A stretch of 64,000 nucleotides of DNA, from positions 1,116,001 to 1,180,000 of the forward strand of contig NZ_AP012325.1 of NCBI RefSeq assembly GCF_001025195.1, in the 5' to 3' direction. Positions 16,297 through 25,890 of this stretch are shown here, in pieces. Position 1 is the first letter of the stretch. Each line of letters begins with the position of its first letter. A program made the position numbers and the translations under genes. A model generated the notes under the pieces. It was not told the origin of the DNA and ran no database searches. It saw only the letters and a program-made list of their open reading frames with translations. This DNA is from Bifidobacterium catenulatum DSM 16992 = JCM 1194 = LMG 11043. GTDB lineage: Bacteria; Actinomycetota; Actinomycetes; Actinomycetales; Bifidobacteriaceae.

Positions 16297-17754
16297 TCAG
16301 ACCCAATCGTCAGGCTCCACGCCTTGCGGGCCAACGTATTCGCCGTTCGGAACATAACTCGGCTCGCCGGTGTCAGACAGCCGCGCGTCACCAAACAGTA
16401 CTACATCCCTGCCAAAGGTCCAGTCACCCTCGATATCAACGGAATTTGCCGCGGCGAGCGATGGAACTCCATACGGGAATCTCGTATCGAAATCATGAAT
16501 GTTCTTGTAGTGTCGTGAATCCAAATGGACGTCCGGGAAAATGTAGTTACCGTCCTCCATCTCATACTGGTCCGTCAGATGGAATCGATCAGACCGCATA
16601 ATGAACAAATCGTCGGTGGTTTTCACGGGCAGGAAACGCATGCGATCCACGCACACGCAAGTGGCACCATCAAACAACGTCACCGCGGCTCCCATGGCCG
16701 TTTCCAGCTGAATGACAGGCTCGCTCGTCGGATCGGTGGGATCAACGGTCTTTTTATTACGGATCACCGGCAACGGCAGCACGCCGTCATAGGCGGACAG
16801 CTTGGCCTTCAAAGCGTCAATCCGCACCCAGATGCTGTTCGTGTTGAAATACGGGTGTTTTTCAATGTTCTGAGCATCGTCTTTGTCATTTGGATGCACC
16901 TGACTCATTTCACGCAGCATCAAACGGCCCGTAGCCTTGTCACGCACGATATGGCCGCCCTTGCGGTCGGCGGGAGTGCGCTTGGCAACTTCGATCATGA
17001 CCGGAGCGCCAGTGTTTTCGAAATGCTGGGCTAGCGTACGCGAAGGTCGTGCACCGAGATTATCGGAATTCGAGATGAACAAATACTTGAAACCATGTTC
17101 CTCGAGCACGTCAAGCAATCCGGATTCCCAGATGGTTGAGAACAGGTCACCGTGGCCTGGCGGACACCATTCAAGTTCGGGATTTGCCGAAAAACTGACA
17201 GGAAGGCCCGTTTCCGCGCTAATCTTTGGTTCCTGATGCTGCACAATCTCCAGAGGAATATCCTCCTGATGGAATTTCTTGTTGGCTCTCAGCACCTTCA
17301 TGGTGTCGTCTGAAGTGCGGAATGAATTCATCAGCGTCAACGGCAGCTCCACACCCAGACGAGTGCGTGCAGTCAGCACCTGTCCGACGATGATGTCGAT
17401 GAAACGCATCTGACGGGCCTTGTGGCGACGCACGGGCAAGAGAGACTTGGCGCAATCCAGTCCCATGGAGGTGCCAAGCCCGCCATTGAGCTTAAGGAAT
17501 GCGGTTTTTGCGAACGCATCAACGGCTTTGTCGTGGTTAATGGTCTCGTAAACGTCATGGAAGCTGGGTACCCCCACCAACGGTTCCACCTCATCCTCAC
17601 GAATCCAGCTGCTTGCCTCCTCGTTACGCCAAACCTCATATAGACGCTTGAACTGTGCGATAGCCATATCGGTCATCCCATTTTCCCGCATCTTTGCGGC
17701 GGAGTATTCGAATACGTCCTCAGTCAATGTCTTTCCCTTTCGTGCGGGCATCAT
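16297..17754 (-). CDS. ugpA: UTP--glucose-1-phosphate uridylyltransferase (eukaryotic type)
   Basis: Makes UDP-glucose from UTP and glucose-1-phosphate, feeding the Leloir pathway and surface polysaccharide synthesis; bifidobacteria use it in galactose and lacto-N-biose breakdown. The product (485 aa) has the UGPase nucleotide-binding loop LKLNGGLGTSMGLDCAKSLLPVR (about residue 88), the WCPPGHGDLF segment and YLFISNSDNLG, typical of the long eukaryote-like family and unlike the short GalU. The frame is open 29 codons further up, but MMPARKGKTLTEDVFEYSA is the natural N-terminus; its ribosome site is weak. It is monocistronic on the minus strand, with tRNA-Pro divergent upstream. Confidence 0.93.
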   Translation of the reverse strand: MMPARKGKTLTEDVFEYSAAKMRENGMTDMAIAQFKRLYEVWRNEEASSWIREDEVEPLVGVPSFHDVYETINHDKAVDAFAKTAFLKLNGGLGTSMGLDCAKSLLPVRRHKARQMRFIDIIVGQVLTARTRLGVELPLTLMNSFRTSDDTMKVLRANKKFHQEDIPLEIVQHQEPKISAETGLPVSFSANPELEWCPPGHGDLFSTIWESGLLDVLEEHGFKYLFISNSDNLGARPSRTLAQHFENTGAPVMIEVAKRTPADRKGGHIVRDKATGRLMLREMSQVHPNDKDDAQNIEKHPYFNTNSIWVRIDALKAKLSAYDGVLPLPVIRNKKTVDPTDPTSEPVIQLETAMGAAVTLFDGATCVCVDRMRFLPVKTTDDLFIMRSDRFHLTDQYEMEDGNYIFPDVHLDSRHYKNIHDFDTRFPYGVPSLAAANSVDIEGDWTFGRDVVLFGDARLSDTGEPSYVPNGEYVGPQGVEPDDWV

Positions 17755-17896
17755 GTTCTCATTGTACCTAGGTAATACTACGACACATTTCCCGTAACGG
17801 GGGCTTTTGGATATTAAAAAAGATATTTTTATTTGACACAAACGTCATCTTTACGCATTCTTCATCACGTTTCATTGACTGCGAAACACGATGTAT

Positions 17897-17924
17897 TTGA
17901 AAAAAACACAGACTATGCTATGCT
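17897..17924 (+). promoter_or_regulatory. Probable promoter of tRNA-Pro
   Basis: TTGAAA (17897-17902), a 16-nt spacer and TATGCT (17919-17924) resemble a sigma-A promoter, placed about 26 nt before the tRNA 5' end. Confidence 0.6.
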
Positions 17925-17949
17925 TCATTTTCGGTGCTTTTGCATCGCT

Positions 17950-18023
<74 letters not shown>

Positions 18024-18028
18024 CTTGA

Positions 18029-18064
18029 AAAACCCGGATTCGTATGATTTCGGGTTTTCTTTTT
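18029..18064 (+). terminator. Terminator of tRNA-Pro
   Basis: AAAACCCG pairs with CGGGTTTT, followed by CTTTTT, starting 5 nt after the tRNA. Because the next gene begins only 33 bp later, that gene needs readthrough or its own promoter. Confidence 0.85.
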
Positions 18065-18096
18065 AAGGTTGTCAGTCTTACACATGCAGGTAAGAG

Positions 18097-18519
18097 GTGA
18101 TTGTCTTGAAGTCGAGGGACGCCCAGCCACAGTTTGACGATGTTGATGACCTTGCCCACGTGTTCGATTTTTCCGTGCCTGAAGATGAATGGAAGATCCG
18201 CTTGCCCCGGGAACTTGGTGTGGAAGCTCGAGAACGCGCGAAACATGATGGTATCACTCTCACCGAGTTGACCCGAAGAGCGCTTAAAAGCGATAACCTA
18301 AGTGACACAGCCGACACCGTTCGTCCAGGACGAAGGCCAAAGAACACCGACGGGCGCGAACAGCTCGGCGACGAATGGAAAATCAAACTCCCCTATGCCA
18401 TCGGCAAGACGGCACGGGAACGTGCAACGGAAGAGGGCATGTCCTTGAGTTCTCTTGCCCGACGTGCGATCAGCGGATATCTACGCCAAAGAGACACCGA
18501 AGAACAGCCACTTTTCTAA
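18097..18519 (+). CDS. Protein with two ribbon-helix-helix-like repeats, function unknown
   Basis: The 140-aa product contains an internal duplication: DEWKIRLPRELGVEARERAKHDGITLTELTRRALK (about residues 30-64) and DEWKIKLPYAIGKTARERATEEGMSLSSLARRAI (about 92-125), joined by a basic linker with PGRRPKNTDGRE. Each unit has the short strand plus two helices seen in RHH/MetJ-Arc DNA-binding proteins, so one chain may act as a pseudo-dimer. The GTG at 18097 is used here; a TTG at 18106 has a better spaced AGAGGTG. It is not next to a toxin gene. It could be an orphan antitoxin, a plasmid-type regulator or a chromosomal DNA-binding protein; function not established. Confidence 0.75.
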   Translation: MIVLKSRDAQPQFDDVDDLAHVFDFSVPEDEWKIRLPRELGVEARERAKHDGITLTELTRRALKSDNLSDTADTVRPGRRPKNTDGREQLGDEWKIKLPYAIGKTARERATEEGMSLSSLARRAISGYLRQRDTEEQPLF

Positions 18520-18585
18520 GACGCCCAGTCAATAGCGTGCCGCACATTAGCTATACAGATTGGCAGATACAGTATTTCTTACAAC

Positions 18586-18652
18586 CGTTTTTTCTTTTTT
18601 TGGGGGGGGCACGCCACGAATGATGGCATGCCCCCCAAAAAAAGAAAAAACG
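18586..18652. terminator. Very long bidirectional terminator hairpin
   Basis: Arm 18586-18611 (CG, T6, C, T7, G8, CA) pairs with 18629-18652 (TG, C6, A7, G, A6, CG); inside, GCCA and TGGC close a 7-nt loop. The stem is about 28 bp with a two-G bulge and one C-A mismatch, and gives a T-run on either strand. It serves the RHH-like gene and the converging cmk-der gene, whose stop codon lies 3 nt beyond. Confidence 0.88.
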
Positions 18653-18654
18653 AG

Positions 18655-20784
18655 CTACTTGCGCTTTTTCTTTTCTCGGATATTCACCGAAATCTGAATC
18701 GGGGAACCCTCGAAACCAAACTCCTCACGCAGGCAACGTTCGATGTAACGACGATAACCGTGCTCAAGGAAGCCAGTAGCGAAAATCACAAAACGCGGTG
18801 GGCGCGTCGAAGCCTGGGTCGCGAAAAGAATGCGTGGCTGCTTGCCACCACGAAGCGGATGCGGATGTGCAGCTTGAATCTTGCCCAGAAAAGCGTTGAG
18901 CTTGCCGGTCGGGATGCGCTTGTCCCACGACTCCAAGGCGCCACGCATAGCTCTGGCCAGACGATTCGTATGCCATCCGGTCTTAGCCGACAGATTCACG
19001 CGCTGGGCCCACGTCACGCGGTCAAACTCGGTCTTCCACAAGCGTTCCATGCGCTGACGATCGAAATCATCCATCAAATCCCACTTGTTGAATACCAGGA
19101 CAATGCATCGACCGGCATCCACGGCTTGACTCATCACCTTCAGATCCTGATCGGAGATCGGTTGGGAGGCGTCGAACAGCACCAATGCAAGCTCCGAACG
19201 CTCAATCGCGGCCTGCGTACGCAACGACGAGAAATACTCGGCGCCGGACAACTTGTGCAGGCGACGCTTGATGCCGGCGGTATCGATGAACAGCCAATCC
19301 TCACCATCAACCGTCACCACCTCATCGACAGGGTCGCGGGTGGTTCCAGCCAGATCGTTGACCACGGTGCGCTCTTCATGCGCCAGCTGGTTCAGCAAGG
19401 ACGACTTGCCAACGTTCGGACGTCCGACCAGTGCCACACGACGAAGATGCGATGGAGTGAGGAACCCGGAAGTCTTCTCAGCCTTCTTCAACGACTCCAA
19501 AGCCGCATCAAGCAGTTCGCCGATGCCGCGGCCGTGCATGGCGGAAATACCGTATGGCTCCCCCAAACCCATCTTCCAGAATTCTGCGGTCAGATACTCG
19601 CTCTCACGATCATCGACCTTGTTCACCGCAAGCGTGACTGGCTTACCAGAGGATCGTAGCATCTTTACGATACGCTCGTCAGTATTGGTAAGTCCAACCT
19701 GACCATCCACCACAAGTACCACGGCGTCAGCAAGCTGGACGGCGATTTGCGCCTGCGACGCGATGGCGGATTCAATGCCTTCGACATCGGCTTCCCAACC
19801 ACCGGTATCGACCAGCTTGAAATCAGTGCCGGCCCATTCAGCATCGTAGCTCACACGGTCTCGGGTCACGCCTGGAGTATCTTCCACAACGGCCGCACGA
19901 CGTCCGAGAATACGATTCACCAGCGTGGACTTGCCAACATTCGGACGTCCAACAACGGCAAGCACGCCGACCGGCTTCGGGCCAGACTGGCGTTCGCCAC
20001 CAACGAAAGACGATCCATCAATCAGCCCTTCATCGCCCTCATCCAACTCATAATCATCAAGATTGGACGCATATTGGCGATATTGCTGCTCTTCAATAGC
20101 GTCATCGACGATGCGCACAAGCACGTCGAGGGTTTCGCCGAAATCCAAATCGGAATTGTCAACGGTCAACACACCTTCCGCTGCGGACGTGAAATTCGTG
20201 ACCTTGGAATCAGCCTTGTCTCGTGCCGCAACGTTTTCTGCGCCAACTCCGGAAGCTGACTGCCCTGCTCGACGGGCTTGGCGGACTTCCTCACGAGCGG
20301 TAAGCAATACACGCACTTCAGCATCCGGCGCAACAACTGTAGTGATGTCACGGCCTTCGGCAACCACGCCAGCACCTTCGGAGAAGGAATCGGAAGCCGC
20401 TTCACGAGCAATATACGCGCGTTGTGCGGCAATAAGCACATGACGAACCGGAATGATGTTCGACACCTTGGACACATGGGATGACACTTCAGAGGAACGG
20501 ATCACCTCACTGATGTCTTCGCCATCGGCATACACCTTCGGATCGTCCGGATCGACACTGATGTCAAAATGACCCTCGGTGAAGAACTCGCCCACGGTTT
20601 CAGTGACCAGCTGTTCGTCGACAGTCTCCGCATCGAGGTCGATACCCTTGTTCATGCACCACCATGCGCAGGCACGATACATGGCGCCGGTATCGAGATA
20701 AGCAAAACCGTAATACTTGGCCAACGCTTTGGACGTGGAAGACTTGCCGACGCCCGCAGGCCCATCAATAGCTACGCGGATCAC
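18655..20784 (-). CDS. der: Bifunctional cytidylate kinase / GTPase Der
   Basis: One 709-aa frame fuses two enzymes. Residues 1-230 are cytidylate kinase (CMP/dCMP phosphorylation): P-loop [27 protein letters not shown]. After a 40-residue acidic linker, residues about 270-709 are Der (EngA), the double-GTPase needed for 50S ribosome assembly: first G domain [28 protein letters not shown]; second G domain [33 protein letters not shown]; then the KH-like domain ending in a Lys/Arg tail. The fusion is common in bifidobacteria and relatives. Its start overlaps the pseudouridine synthase stop by 4 nt, so translation is coupled. Confidence 0.96.
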   Translation of the reverse strand: MIRVAIDGPAGVGKSSTSKALAKYYGFAYLDTGAMYRACAWWCMNKGIDLDAETVDEQLVTETVGEFFTEGHFDISVDPDDPKVYADGEDISEVIRSSEVSSHVSKVSNIIPVRHVLIAAQRAYIAREAASDSFSEGAGVVAEGRDITTVVAPDAEVRVLLTAREEVRQARRAGQSASGVGAENVAARDKADSKVTNFTSAAEGVLTVDNSDLDFGETLDVLVRIVDDAIEEQQYRQYASNLDDYELDEGDEGLIDGSSFVGGERQSGPKPVGVLAVVGRPNVGKSTLVNRILGRRAAVVEDTPGVTRDRVSYDAEWAGTDFKLVDTGGWEADVEGIESAIASQAQIAVQLADAVVLVVDGQVGLTNTDERIVKMLRSSGKPVTLAVNKVDDRESEYLTAEFWKMGLGEPYGISAMHGRGIGELLDAALESLKKAEKTSGFLTPSHLRRVALVGRPNVGKSSLLNQLAHEERTVVNDLAGTTRDPVDEVVTVDGEDWLFIDTAGIKRRLHKLSGAEYFSSLRTQAAIERSELALVLFDASQPISDQDLKVMSQAVDAGRCIVLVFNKWDLMDDFDRQRMERLWKTEFDRVTWAQRVNLSAKTGWHTNRLARAMRGALESWDKRIPTGKLNAFLGKIQAAHPHPLRGGKQPRILFATQASTRPPRFVIFATGFLEHGYRRYIERCLREEFGFEGSPIQISVNIREKKKRK

Positions 20785-21554
20785 AGGCCCACCGCCTTGG
20801 ACAGGGAACGCACCTCAGTCTGCGAAAGCACACGGTACGATCCGGACTTCAGATCGCCAAGTTTAATCGGGCCGATCTGAGTGCGCACCAAACGCCTGAC
20901 CGGGAAACCGATCGATCCGAAGATACGACGAACAATACGGTTCTTGCCGGAGTGCAGTACCACCTTGACCAGAGTGTTATCGCGGCTGGCATCAAGAATC
21001 GCGCAACGGTCAAGCTTGATCCAACCGTCATCGAGCTGCACGCCGGTGGTGACCAGTCGGCGGCACACCTGACCGCTGATGCGACCTTCCAACGTGGCAA
21101 TATAGGTTTTCTCGACCTCATATTTGGGGTGCATGACATGCTGGCTCAACTCGCCGTCGTTCGTCATGAGAATCAGGCCTTCGGAATCGTAATCCAGACG
21201 ACCCATGTGGAAAATACGGTCATACTTGTCACCGACGATGTCGCTCAGGGTGTAACGTCCCTTCGGATCCTCCATGGCGCTGAGCACGCGCTTCGGCTTG
21301 TTCAAGGCAAGCGTGACATGATTGGGGTTCACACGAACACGGGAGCCGTCCACACGGACTTCCTGATGTTTCGGGTCGACGCGAGTCCCCAACTCGGTGA
21401 CAAGCTCACCGTCGATTTCGACGCGTCCTTCAGTAATGATCTCTTCACATTTGCGACGGGACCCAAAACCTGCCTGAGCAAGAAGCTTCTGCAGGCGGAT
21501 ACCTTCATTGTCATGTGTATGCGCCTTCGCGGCGCGGGAATATGCGTTTGGCAT
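20781..21554 (-). CDS. RsuA/RluB-family rRNA pseudouridine synthase
   Basis: Converts a specific uridine of rRNA to pseudouridine. The 257-aa protein starts with an S4 RNA-binding domain ([22 protein letters not shown], residues 19-80) and then the catalytic domain with the motif [19 protein letters not shown] (about residue 115), whose Asp is the nucleophile, and [18 protein letters not shown]. Length and motif place it with RluB (23S U2605) or RsuA (16S U516); the actinobacterial position beside der favours RluB. A GGGAGAACG site precedes the ATG; it is the first gene of a coupled pair with cmk-der. Confidence 0.92.
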   Translation of the reverse strand: MPNAYSRAAKAHTHDNEGIRLQKLLAQAGFGSRRKCEEIITEGRVEIDGELVTELGTRVDPKHQEVRVDGSRVRVNPNHVTLALNKPKRVLSAMEDPKGRYTLSDIVGDKYDRIFHMGRLDYDSEGLILMTNDGELSQHVMHPKYEVEKTYIATLEGRISGQVCRRLVTTGVQLDDGWIKLDRCAILDASRDNTLVKVVLHSGKNRIVRRIFGSIGFPVRRLVRTQIGPIKLGDLKSGSYRVLSQTEVRSLSKAVGL

Positions 21555-21665
21555 CGTTCTCCCAACGTGGCCGGATAATACTTATAGGGACTGCTGGTAC
21601 TATGGCAGTCGTTTGGCGATTTCCAAAAAATCGCAACTTGTCCACTATATGACAGAGGAAAGACT

Positions 21666-22601
21666 ATGACTGCTGTTGAAGCAACGTCCATAACTAAGGA
21701 AGAGCAAAGCAAGCCGCTGGCACTTCGTGTCGGAGCGGAACTTGTGGGAAGCTTCATCATCTGCTTCGCGATTTACGCGATCTGCTCGCTTGGCTCCGCA
21801 GTGTACGGCATCAATATGGCGTTCATCGCCCTGCTGACGGGCATCGTGTATGCCGCGGCCACCGTGATCTTTGGATCCATCTCCGGAGCGCAATTCAATC
21901 CGGCCGTATCTGTCGCCGCCATGCTCACCGGCAAGACCCATGTGCTTGATGGCATTCTGTACATCATTGCCCAAGTGCTCGGCGGCATTGGCGCCGGCGC
22001 TGCCATCCGATTCCTTCTGCCGACTTCCGAGCAGGTGACATTCAAGATCTGGATGACGCCGACGATCAACGGCTTCGATAAGAACTCCGTCTCCTACGCC
22101 ACACTTGGCAACTATGGCGTGACATTCAGCATCACCTTGGCCATCGCTGTCGAAGTCATCGCAGGCATCGTCATTGTTGCCACCGCGCTTCGTACCACGG
22201 GCAAACATGGCGAGTCCGATACGAACCATGCCTTCGCGATGGGACTTGCCTACGGCATCGGCACCGCCATCGCCTACCCAGTGACCGGAGCTGCATTGAA
22301 CCCGGCACGCGCTACTGGCATCGCTATTTTCACGCAAAACCAGGGTCTGAATGAGGAACCATTGCAGCAGCTGTGGGTCTTCTGGATCTGCCCCGTTCTC
22401 GCAGCTGCCGTCGTTGCCCTTATCGTCATTATCTCCGGTATGGTCGGCACGAAGAAGAATACGTCGGATGCCGAAGTCTCCGATGAAATCGAAAACGACA
22501 CTGTTCTCGACGAAGCGTCAGTTTCCGACAGGAACGATGGTGAGGAGAATGAGCAGTCCAGCGCCCAAACCTACACCCATGAAAGCGTCGAAAACAACTG
22601 A
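21666..22601 (+). CDS. MIP-family aquaporin / glycerol facilitator
   Basis: Six-helix membrane channel for water or small neutral solutes. The 311-aa protein has both half-helix signatures, GAQFNPAVSV (about residue 77) and GAALNPARAT (about 212), each within a repeat of three hydrophobic helices. The first repeat begins LALRVGAELVGSFIICFAIY. A C-terminal tail of about 45 residues is strongly acidic (DAEVSDEIENDTVLDE) and unusual among MIP channels. Start ATG follows GAGGAAAG. Its last 84 bases overlap, on the opposite strand, the DUF3017 gene. Water versus glycerol preference cannot be decided by eye. Confidence 0.92.
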   Translation: MTAVEATSITKEEQSKPLALRVGAELVGSFIICFAIYAICSLGSAVYGINMAFIALLTGIVYAAATVIFGSISGAQFNPAVSVAAMLTGKTHVLDGILYIIAQVLGGIGAGAAIRFLLPTSEQVTFKIWMTPTINGFDKNSVSYATLGNYGVTFSITLAIAVEVIAGIVIVATALRTTGKHGESDTNHAFAMGLAYGIGTAIAYPVTGAALNPARATGIAIFTQNQGLNEEPLQQLWVFWICPVLAAAVVALIVIISGMVGTKKNTSDAEVSDEIENDTVLDEASVSDRNDGEENEQSSAQTYTHESVENN

Positions 22602-22799
22602 CCGGACCTTCCATGGGCTGCGTTCACGCAACACCAGCCTGACCAGCCCAGTCACCATGGCCGTCACCGCGATCGCAGCGGTGGCGGCCTTTGTATATCC
22701 TGCGACCGCAAGCACCGTCGCAATAATCACTACAACTGCGACAATCCATTCAAACCACGGTTTGCCCTCATGATCTTCGGAAACGTAAGGATGGCTCAT
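22518..22799 (-). CDS. DUF3017-like small membrane protein
   Basis: A 93-aa protein from the ATG at 22797-22799 (MSHPYVSEDHEGKPWFEW) with three hydrophobic helices: IVAVVVIIATVLAVAGY, ATAAIAVTAMVTGLVRLVL and AFMGVGLGAGLLILLTIV, separated by the basic RERSPWKVRSVVFD turn. Composition, size and position directly after purH fit the actinobacterial DUF3017 family; function unknown. The frame is open to a GTG at 22895 (27 bp after purH), which would add 32 residues including another hydrophobic stretch, so the true start is uncertain. Its 3' end overlaps the aquaporin gene antisense by 84 bp. Confidence 0.75.
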   Translation of the reverse strand: MSHPYVSEDHEGKPWFEWIVAVVVIIATVLAVAGYTKAATAAIAVTAMVTGLVRLVLRERSPWKVRSVVFDAFMGVGLGAGLLILLTIVPVGN

Positions 22800-22922
22800 T
22801 CCGAGGCCTTTCATATCTCGCTTGCCTGCAATAATCGTAATCATAATAAACGTGGCGCCCGAAACCAATACGGAATCGGACGCCACACTAATCACAATAC
22901 TCTCGTATGAGAAGTGGAACGA

Positions 22923-24551
22923 TCAGTGGAAGAAGTGGCGGGTGCCGGTCACATACATGGTGACGCCGGCCTTGCGGGCCGCTTCGAACACTTCCTCATC
23001 GCGGATGGAACCACCCGGCTGGACGATGGCCTTGACACCTGCGTTGATAAGAATCTCCGCACCATCGGCGAACGGGAAGAACGCGTCGGATGCCGCAACA
23101 GCGCCCTGAGTGCGGTTTGCACCATCAGCCAGCGTATTCGCACGTTCAACGGACAGGTTGGCGGAATCGACACGATTCACCTGACCCATGCCGATGCCAA
23201 CCGTGGCCTGATCATGAGCAATCAGAATAGCGTTGGACTTGACGCAACGGATGGCTCGCCAAGCGAAAACCAGATCCCTGATGGTCTGCTCATCCGCGGG
23301 CTCGCCGGAAACCAGCTTCCACGCATCCGGATTGTCGCCCGGAGCGTCGATGAGATCAGTGGACTGCACCAACAGACCACCGTCGATCTGACGGAACTGT
23401 GTCTTGGACTTCGGCGGTTCGGTAACCTTCAGAATGCGAAGATTCTTCTTCTTAGTCTGCAACAGCTCAAGGGCATCGGCATCATAATCGGGAGCGACAA
23501 TCACTTCGGTGAAGATCGGACGGACGCTTTCCGCCATTTCCATGGTGACCTTGCTGTTCGCAGCGATCACGCCACCATAGGCGCTCATCGGGTCGCAGGC
23601 ATGCGCCTTCTTGTGCGCCTCAGCGACGGTGGCTCCAACGGCAAGGCCGCACGGATTGTTGTGCTTGACCACGGCAACCGCAATCTGCGGAGCGAAATCC
23701 CACACGGCACGCCAGGCTGCATCAGCATCGACATAGTTGTTGTAGCTCATCGGCTTGCCACCGAGCTGTTCAGCATGTGCGAAGCCGTTCTGGTTCAGCG
23801 GATCGAGATACAACGCGGCCTGCTGGTGAGGATTCTCGCCATAACGCAGAACATGGGCACGATCCCAAGTACGGGTGAATGCGGCCGGGAACTTGGCCTC
23901 ATTCACTTCCGTCTCGTCTTCGGCAGTCGGATGGTCAACAGTAGCCGGCTTCGGCCAATGCTTCGCGGTCCACTCGTTGATGGTGGCATCATAAGATGCC
24001 GTATGCGCGAATGCTTTGCCGGCCAGCCAGCGACGTTCCTCAAGGGAGAAACCTTCACCGTTCTCGATACGGGCCGCAACCAACGCATAATCGTTCGGAT
24101 CCGTGATGATGGCCACGGTGGCGTTGTTCTTCGCCGCTCCGCGAACCATGGACGGGCCTCCGATATCGATCTTTTCAATAGTGGCGGCTTCGTCCGCACC
24201 GGAACGAACCGTATCAGCGAACGGGTACAAGTTGACGACCACCAAATCGAACGGCTTGATGCCAAACTTTTCCAGTTGAGCCGCGTGGTTCTCATTGGTC
24301 ATATCAGCGAGGATACCTGCGTGGATATGTGGATCGAGGGTTTTGACACGGCCATCGAGACACTCGGGAAAACCAGTGACTTCCGAGACTTCCGTCACCT
24401 TGACGCCGAGTTCCGCAAGACGCTTTGCAGTGGAACCAGTGGAAACCACTTCAGTGCCGGCCTTGATGAACGCCTCGGCAAGAACTTCTATGCCTTCCTT
24501 ATGGAAGACCGATACCAGAGCTCGACGTATCGGTCGATTCGTTGTTGTCAC
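22923..24551 (-). CDS. purH: Bifunctional AICAR formyltransferase / IMP cyclohydrolase PurH
   Basis: Catalyses the last two steps of IMP synthesis. In the 542-aa product the N-terminal cyclohydrolase domain has [31 protein letters not shown] and [12 protein letters not shown]; the C-terminal transformylase domain has [12 protein letters not shown] (catalytic Lys-His), [10 protein letters not shown] and [10 protein letters not shown]. Start is GTG at 24549-24551, preceded by a strong AAGGAGGAGCAGG, and it lies 53 nt inside the 3' end of the upstream PerM-like gene. purN, which usually sits between these two genes in actinobacteria, is absent. Confidence 0.97.
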   Translation of the reverse strand: MTTTNRPIRRALVSVFHKEGIEVLAEAFIKAGTEVVSTGSTAKRLAELGVKVTEVSEVTGFPECLDGRVKTLDPHIHAGILADMTNENHAAQLEKFGIKPFDLVVVNLYPFADTVRSGADEAATIEKIDIGGPSMVRGAAKNNATVAIITDPNDYALVAARIENGEGFSLEERRWLAGKAFAHTASYDATINEWTAKHWPKPATVDHPTAEDETEVNEAKFPAAFTRTWDRAHVLRYGENPHQQAALYLDPLNQNGFAHAEQLGGKPMSYNNYVDADAAWRAVWDFAPQIAVAVVKHNNPCGLAVGATVAEAHKKAHACDPMSAYGGVIAANSKVTMEMAESVRPIFTEVIVAPDYDADALELLQTKKKNLRILKVTEPPKSKTQFRQIDGGLLVQSTDLIDAPGDNPDAWKLVSGEPADEQTIRDLVFAWRAIRCVKSNAILIAHDQATVGIGMGQVNRVDSANLSVERANTLADGANRTQGAVAASDAFFPFADGAEILINAGVKAIVQPGGSIRDEEVFEAARKAGVTMYVTGTRHFFH

Positions 24552-25890
24552 CCTGCTCCTCCTTATTGTTAATGGTTGAGGTCACTGTGCGGGCCGCATC
24601 GGCGATCTCACGATTATTTGGTTCGAGAACCGCAGCGGATGTACCGCTCCTGCCCTCGCGGACACGCTTTATGCCCCAGCGTATTCCGAAAAACATGGAT
24701 ACGGCCACCAAAGTCAGCAGCCACGATGAGAACAGCCCGACTGCAGTGGGCTGTCCAACCTTACGTGTCGACGCAATTACATCGACACCGACATGCGCAA
24801 GATGTTTCGATCCCAGTGCTCCGTTGGAGATGGCGAACAGCAAACTCGAGCCTACCGATACGATCACGCAGGACATGCAGAATGTTCCCGCGGGATAGGC
24901 GAGTCCGAACACCACCCGCTTGACGTCAATCTGGTGATCAGCATCATCAGCTCTGATATGGAATCCCTTGTTGAATAACATGACGATTATGCCTGCGATA
25001 CAGGGCAACGCCAAAGGAATGCACATTAATGCGATTCGAACCCAATCCGCTTCAATTGCCGAGGGAAGCAGACCGAATATCGGCAGCGACGGCAATGCCG
25101 TTCCCTGACCGCTCCACATAGTGAATTCAGCAAGGTCGCCAATCGAAAAACCTGCTCCGAACACCCAGGAAACCGCCCAAATCGCAATGTTCGGAATCCA
25201 CGCGAGCATAGCGATAGTCGTAAGTATACGAGAGCCGTTCTGCATTCCCGACAACTCATACAGCTTCACCATAGCCGACTGATTGCTAAACACCCAATAC
25301 ACGACCACAATCAGGCCAATGACCAGATAGACTGCAATCAACAACAGACCAAGAGCTAAGCCTATGGTGATAGTCTTACGGACCGGCAACGAGACATGCT
25401 TGCCAATCCATTCCAACCCTCGCTCGGTCAACGGCGCCTCAGGAATCAAGGCAATGGCATAGCCCAGTATGAAGACGACCGCCGTTTTCACGATAATCAT
25501 GCCGGTCGTGTCAACAAGCTCGGTATCGACGCTGTTGGCGAAGAATATGTTGATCAGCACCCAGCCAGCAGTCCCCGTCACACATCCGGAGAAACTGGTT
25601 CCAATACGCTTGGCAAGCGATGAAATAAGTGCAATCAGCATAACCGTCAACAACAACGGCATAATCGTCAGTGTGATGGATCCGGTTTTGAACCCGGATC
25701 CTTGGCTGAGAAGCACAACCGCTTCAGTCAAGGGAACGGAGAAGGCGGACAGATTGTCGCCGCCTTCCTCCATGGAGATGATCAGAAGCATCAGTGCGAT
25801 ATAGCAGCCGAGGGCAACAGCATAGATAATCATGGACGCTGCCGCTACGGCAAGCCCTTGCAACCAATACTTCAGGTTCTTTGCCATCAT
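24499..25890 (-). CDS. DUF6350 / PerM-like polytopic membrane protein
   Basis: A 463-aa protein with about nine to ten hydrophobic helices, starting [28 protein letters not shown], and a polar C-terminal tail ([19 protein letters not shown]...). Conserved-looking pieces are [23 protein letters not shown] and [11 protein letters not shown]. The position between sucD and purH matches Rv0955 (PerM) of mycobacteria, a divisome-associated membrane protein needed in low Mg2+ or chronic infection; the assignment rests on topology and neighbourhood. It overlaps sucD by 4 nt upstream and purH by 53 nt downstream, so the operon is translationally coupled. Confidence 0.8.
   Translation of the reverse strand: MMAKNLKYWLQGLAVAAASMIIYAVALGCYIALMLLIISMEEGGDNLSAFSVPLTEAVVLLSQGSGFKTGSITLTIMPLLLTVMLIALISSLAKRIGTSFSGCVTGTAGWVLINIFFANSVDTELVDTTGMIIVKTAVVFILGYAIALIPEAPLTERGLEWIGKHVSLPVRKTITIGLALGLLLIAVYLVIGLIVVVYWVFSNQSAMVKLYELSGMQNGSRILTTIAMLAWIPNIAIWAVSWVFGAGFSIGDLAEFTMWSGQGTALPSLPIFGLLPSAIEADWVRIALMCIPLALPCIAGIIVMLFNKGFHIRADDADHQIDVKRVVFGLAYPAGTFCMSCVIVSVGSSLLFAISNGALGSKHLAHVGVDVIASTRKVGQPTAVGLFSSWLLTLVAVSMFFGIRWGIKRVREGRSGTSAAVLEPNNREIADAARTVTSTINNKEEQGDNNESTDTSSSGIGLP

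Noticed and set aside
18097..18519. Toxin-antitoxin module at the RHH-like gene
   Set aside because: No adjacent toxin-sized frame with a ribosome site on the same strand; the next gene is convergent cmk-der.
18586..18652. Transposon terminal inverted repeat at the giant hairpin
   Set aside because: Only one hairpin with no enclosed gene, no target duplication and no second copy; terminator explains it better.
22914..24572. 552-codon plus-strand frame antisense to purH
   Set aside because: purH is unmistakable on the other strand; the long shadow frame arises from the codon bias of a GC-rich gene.
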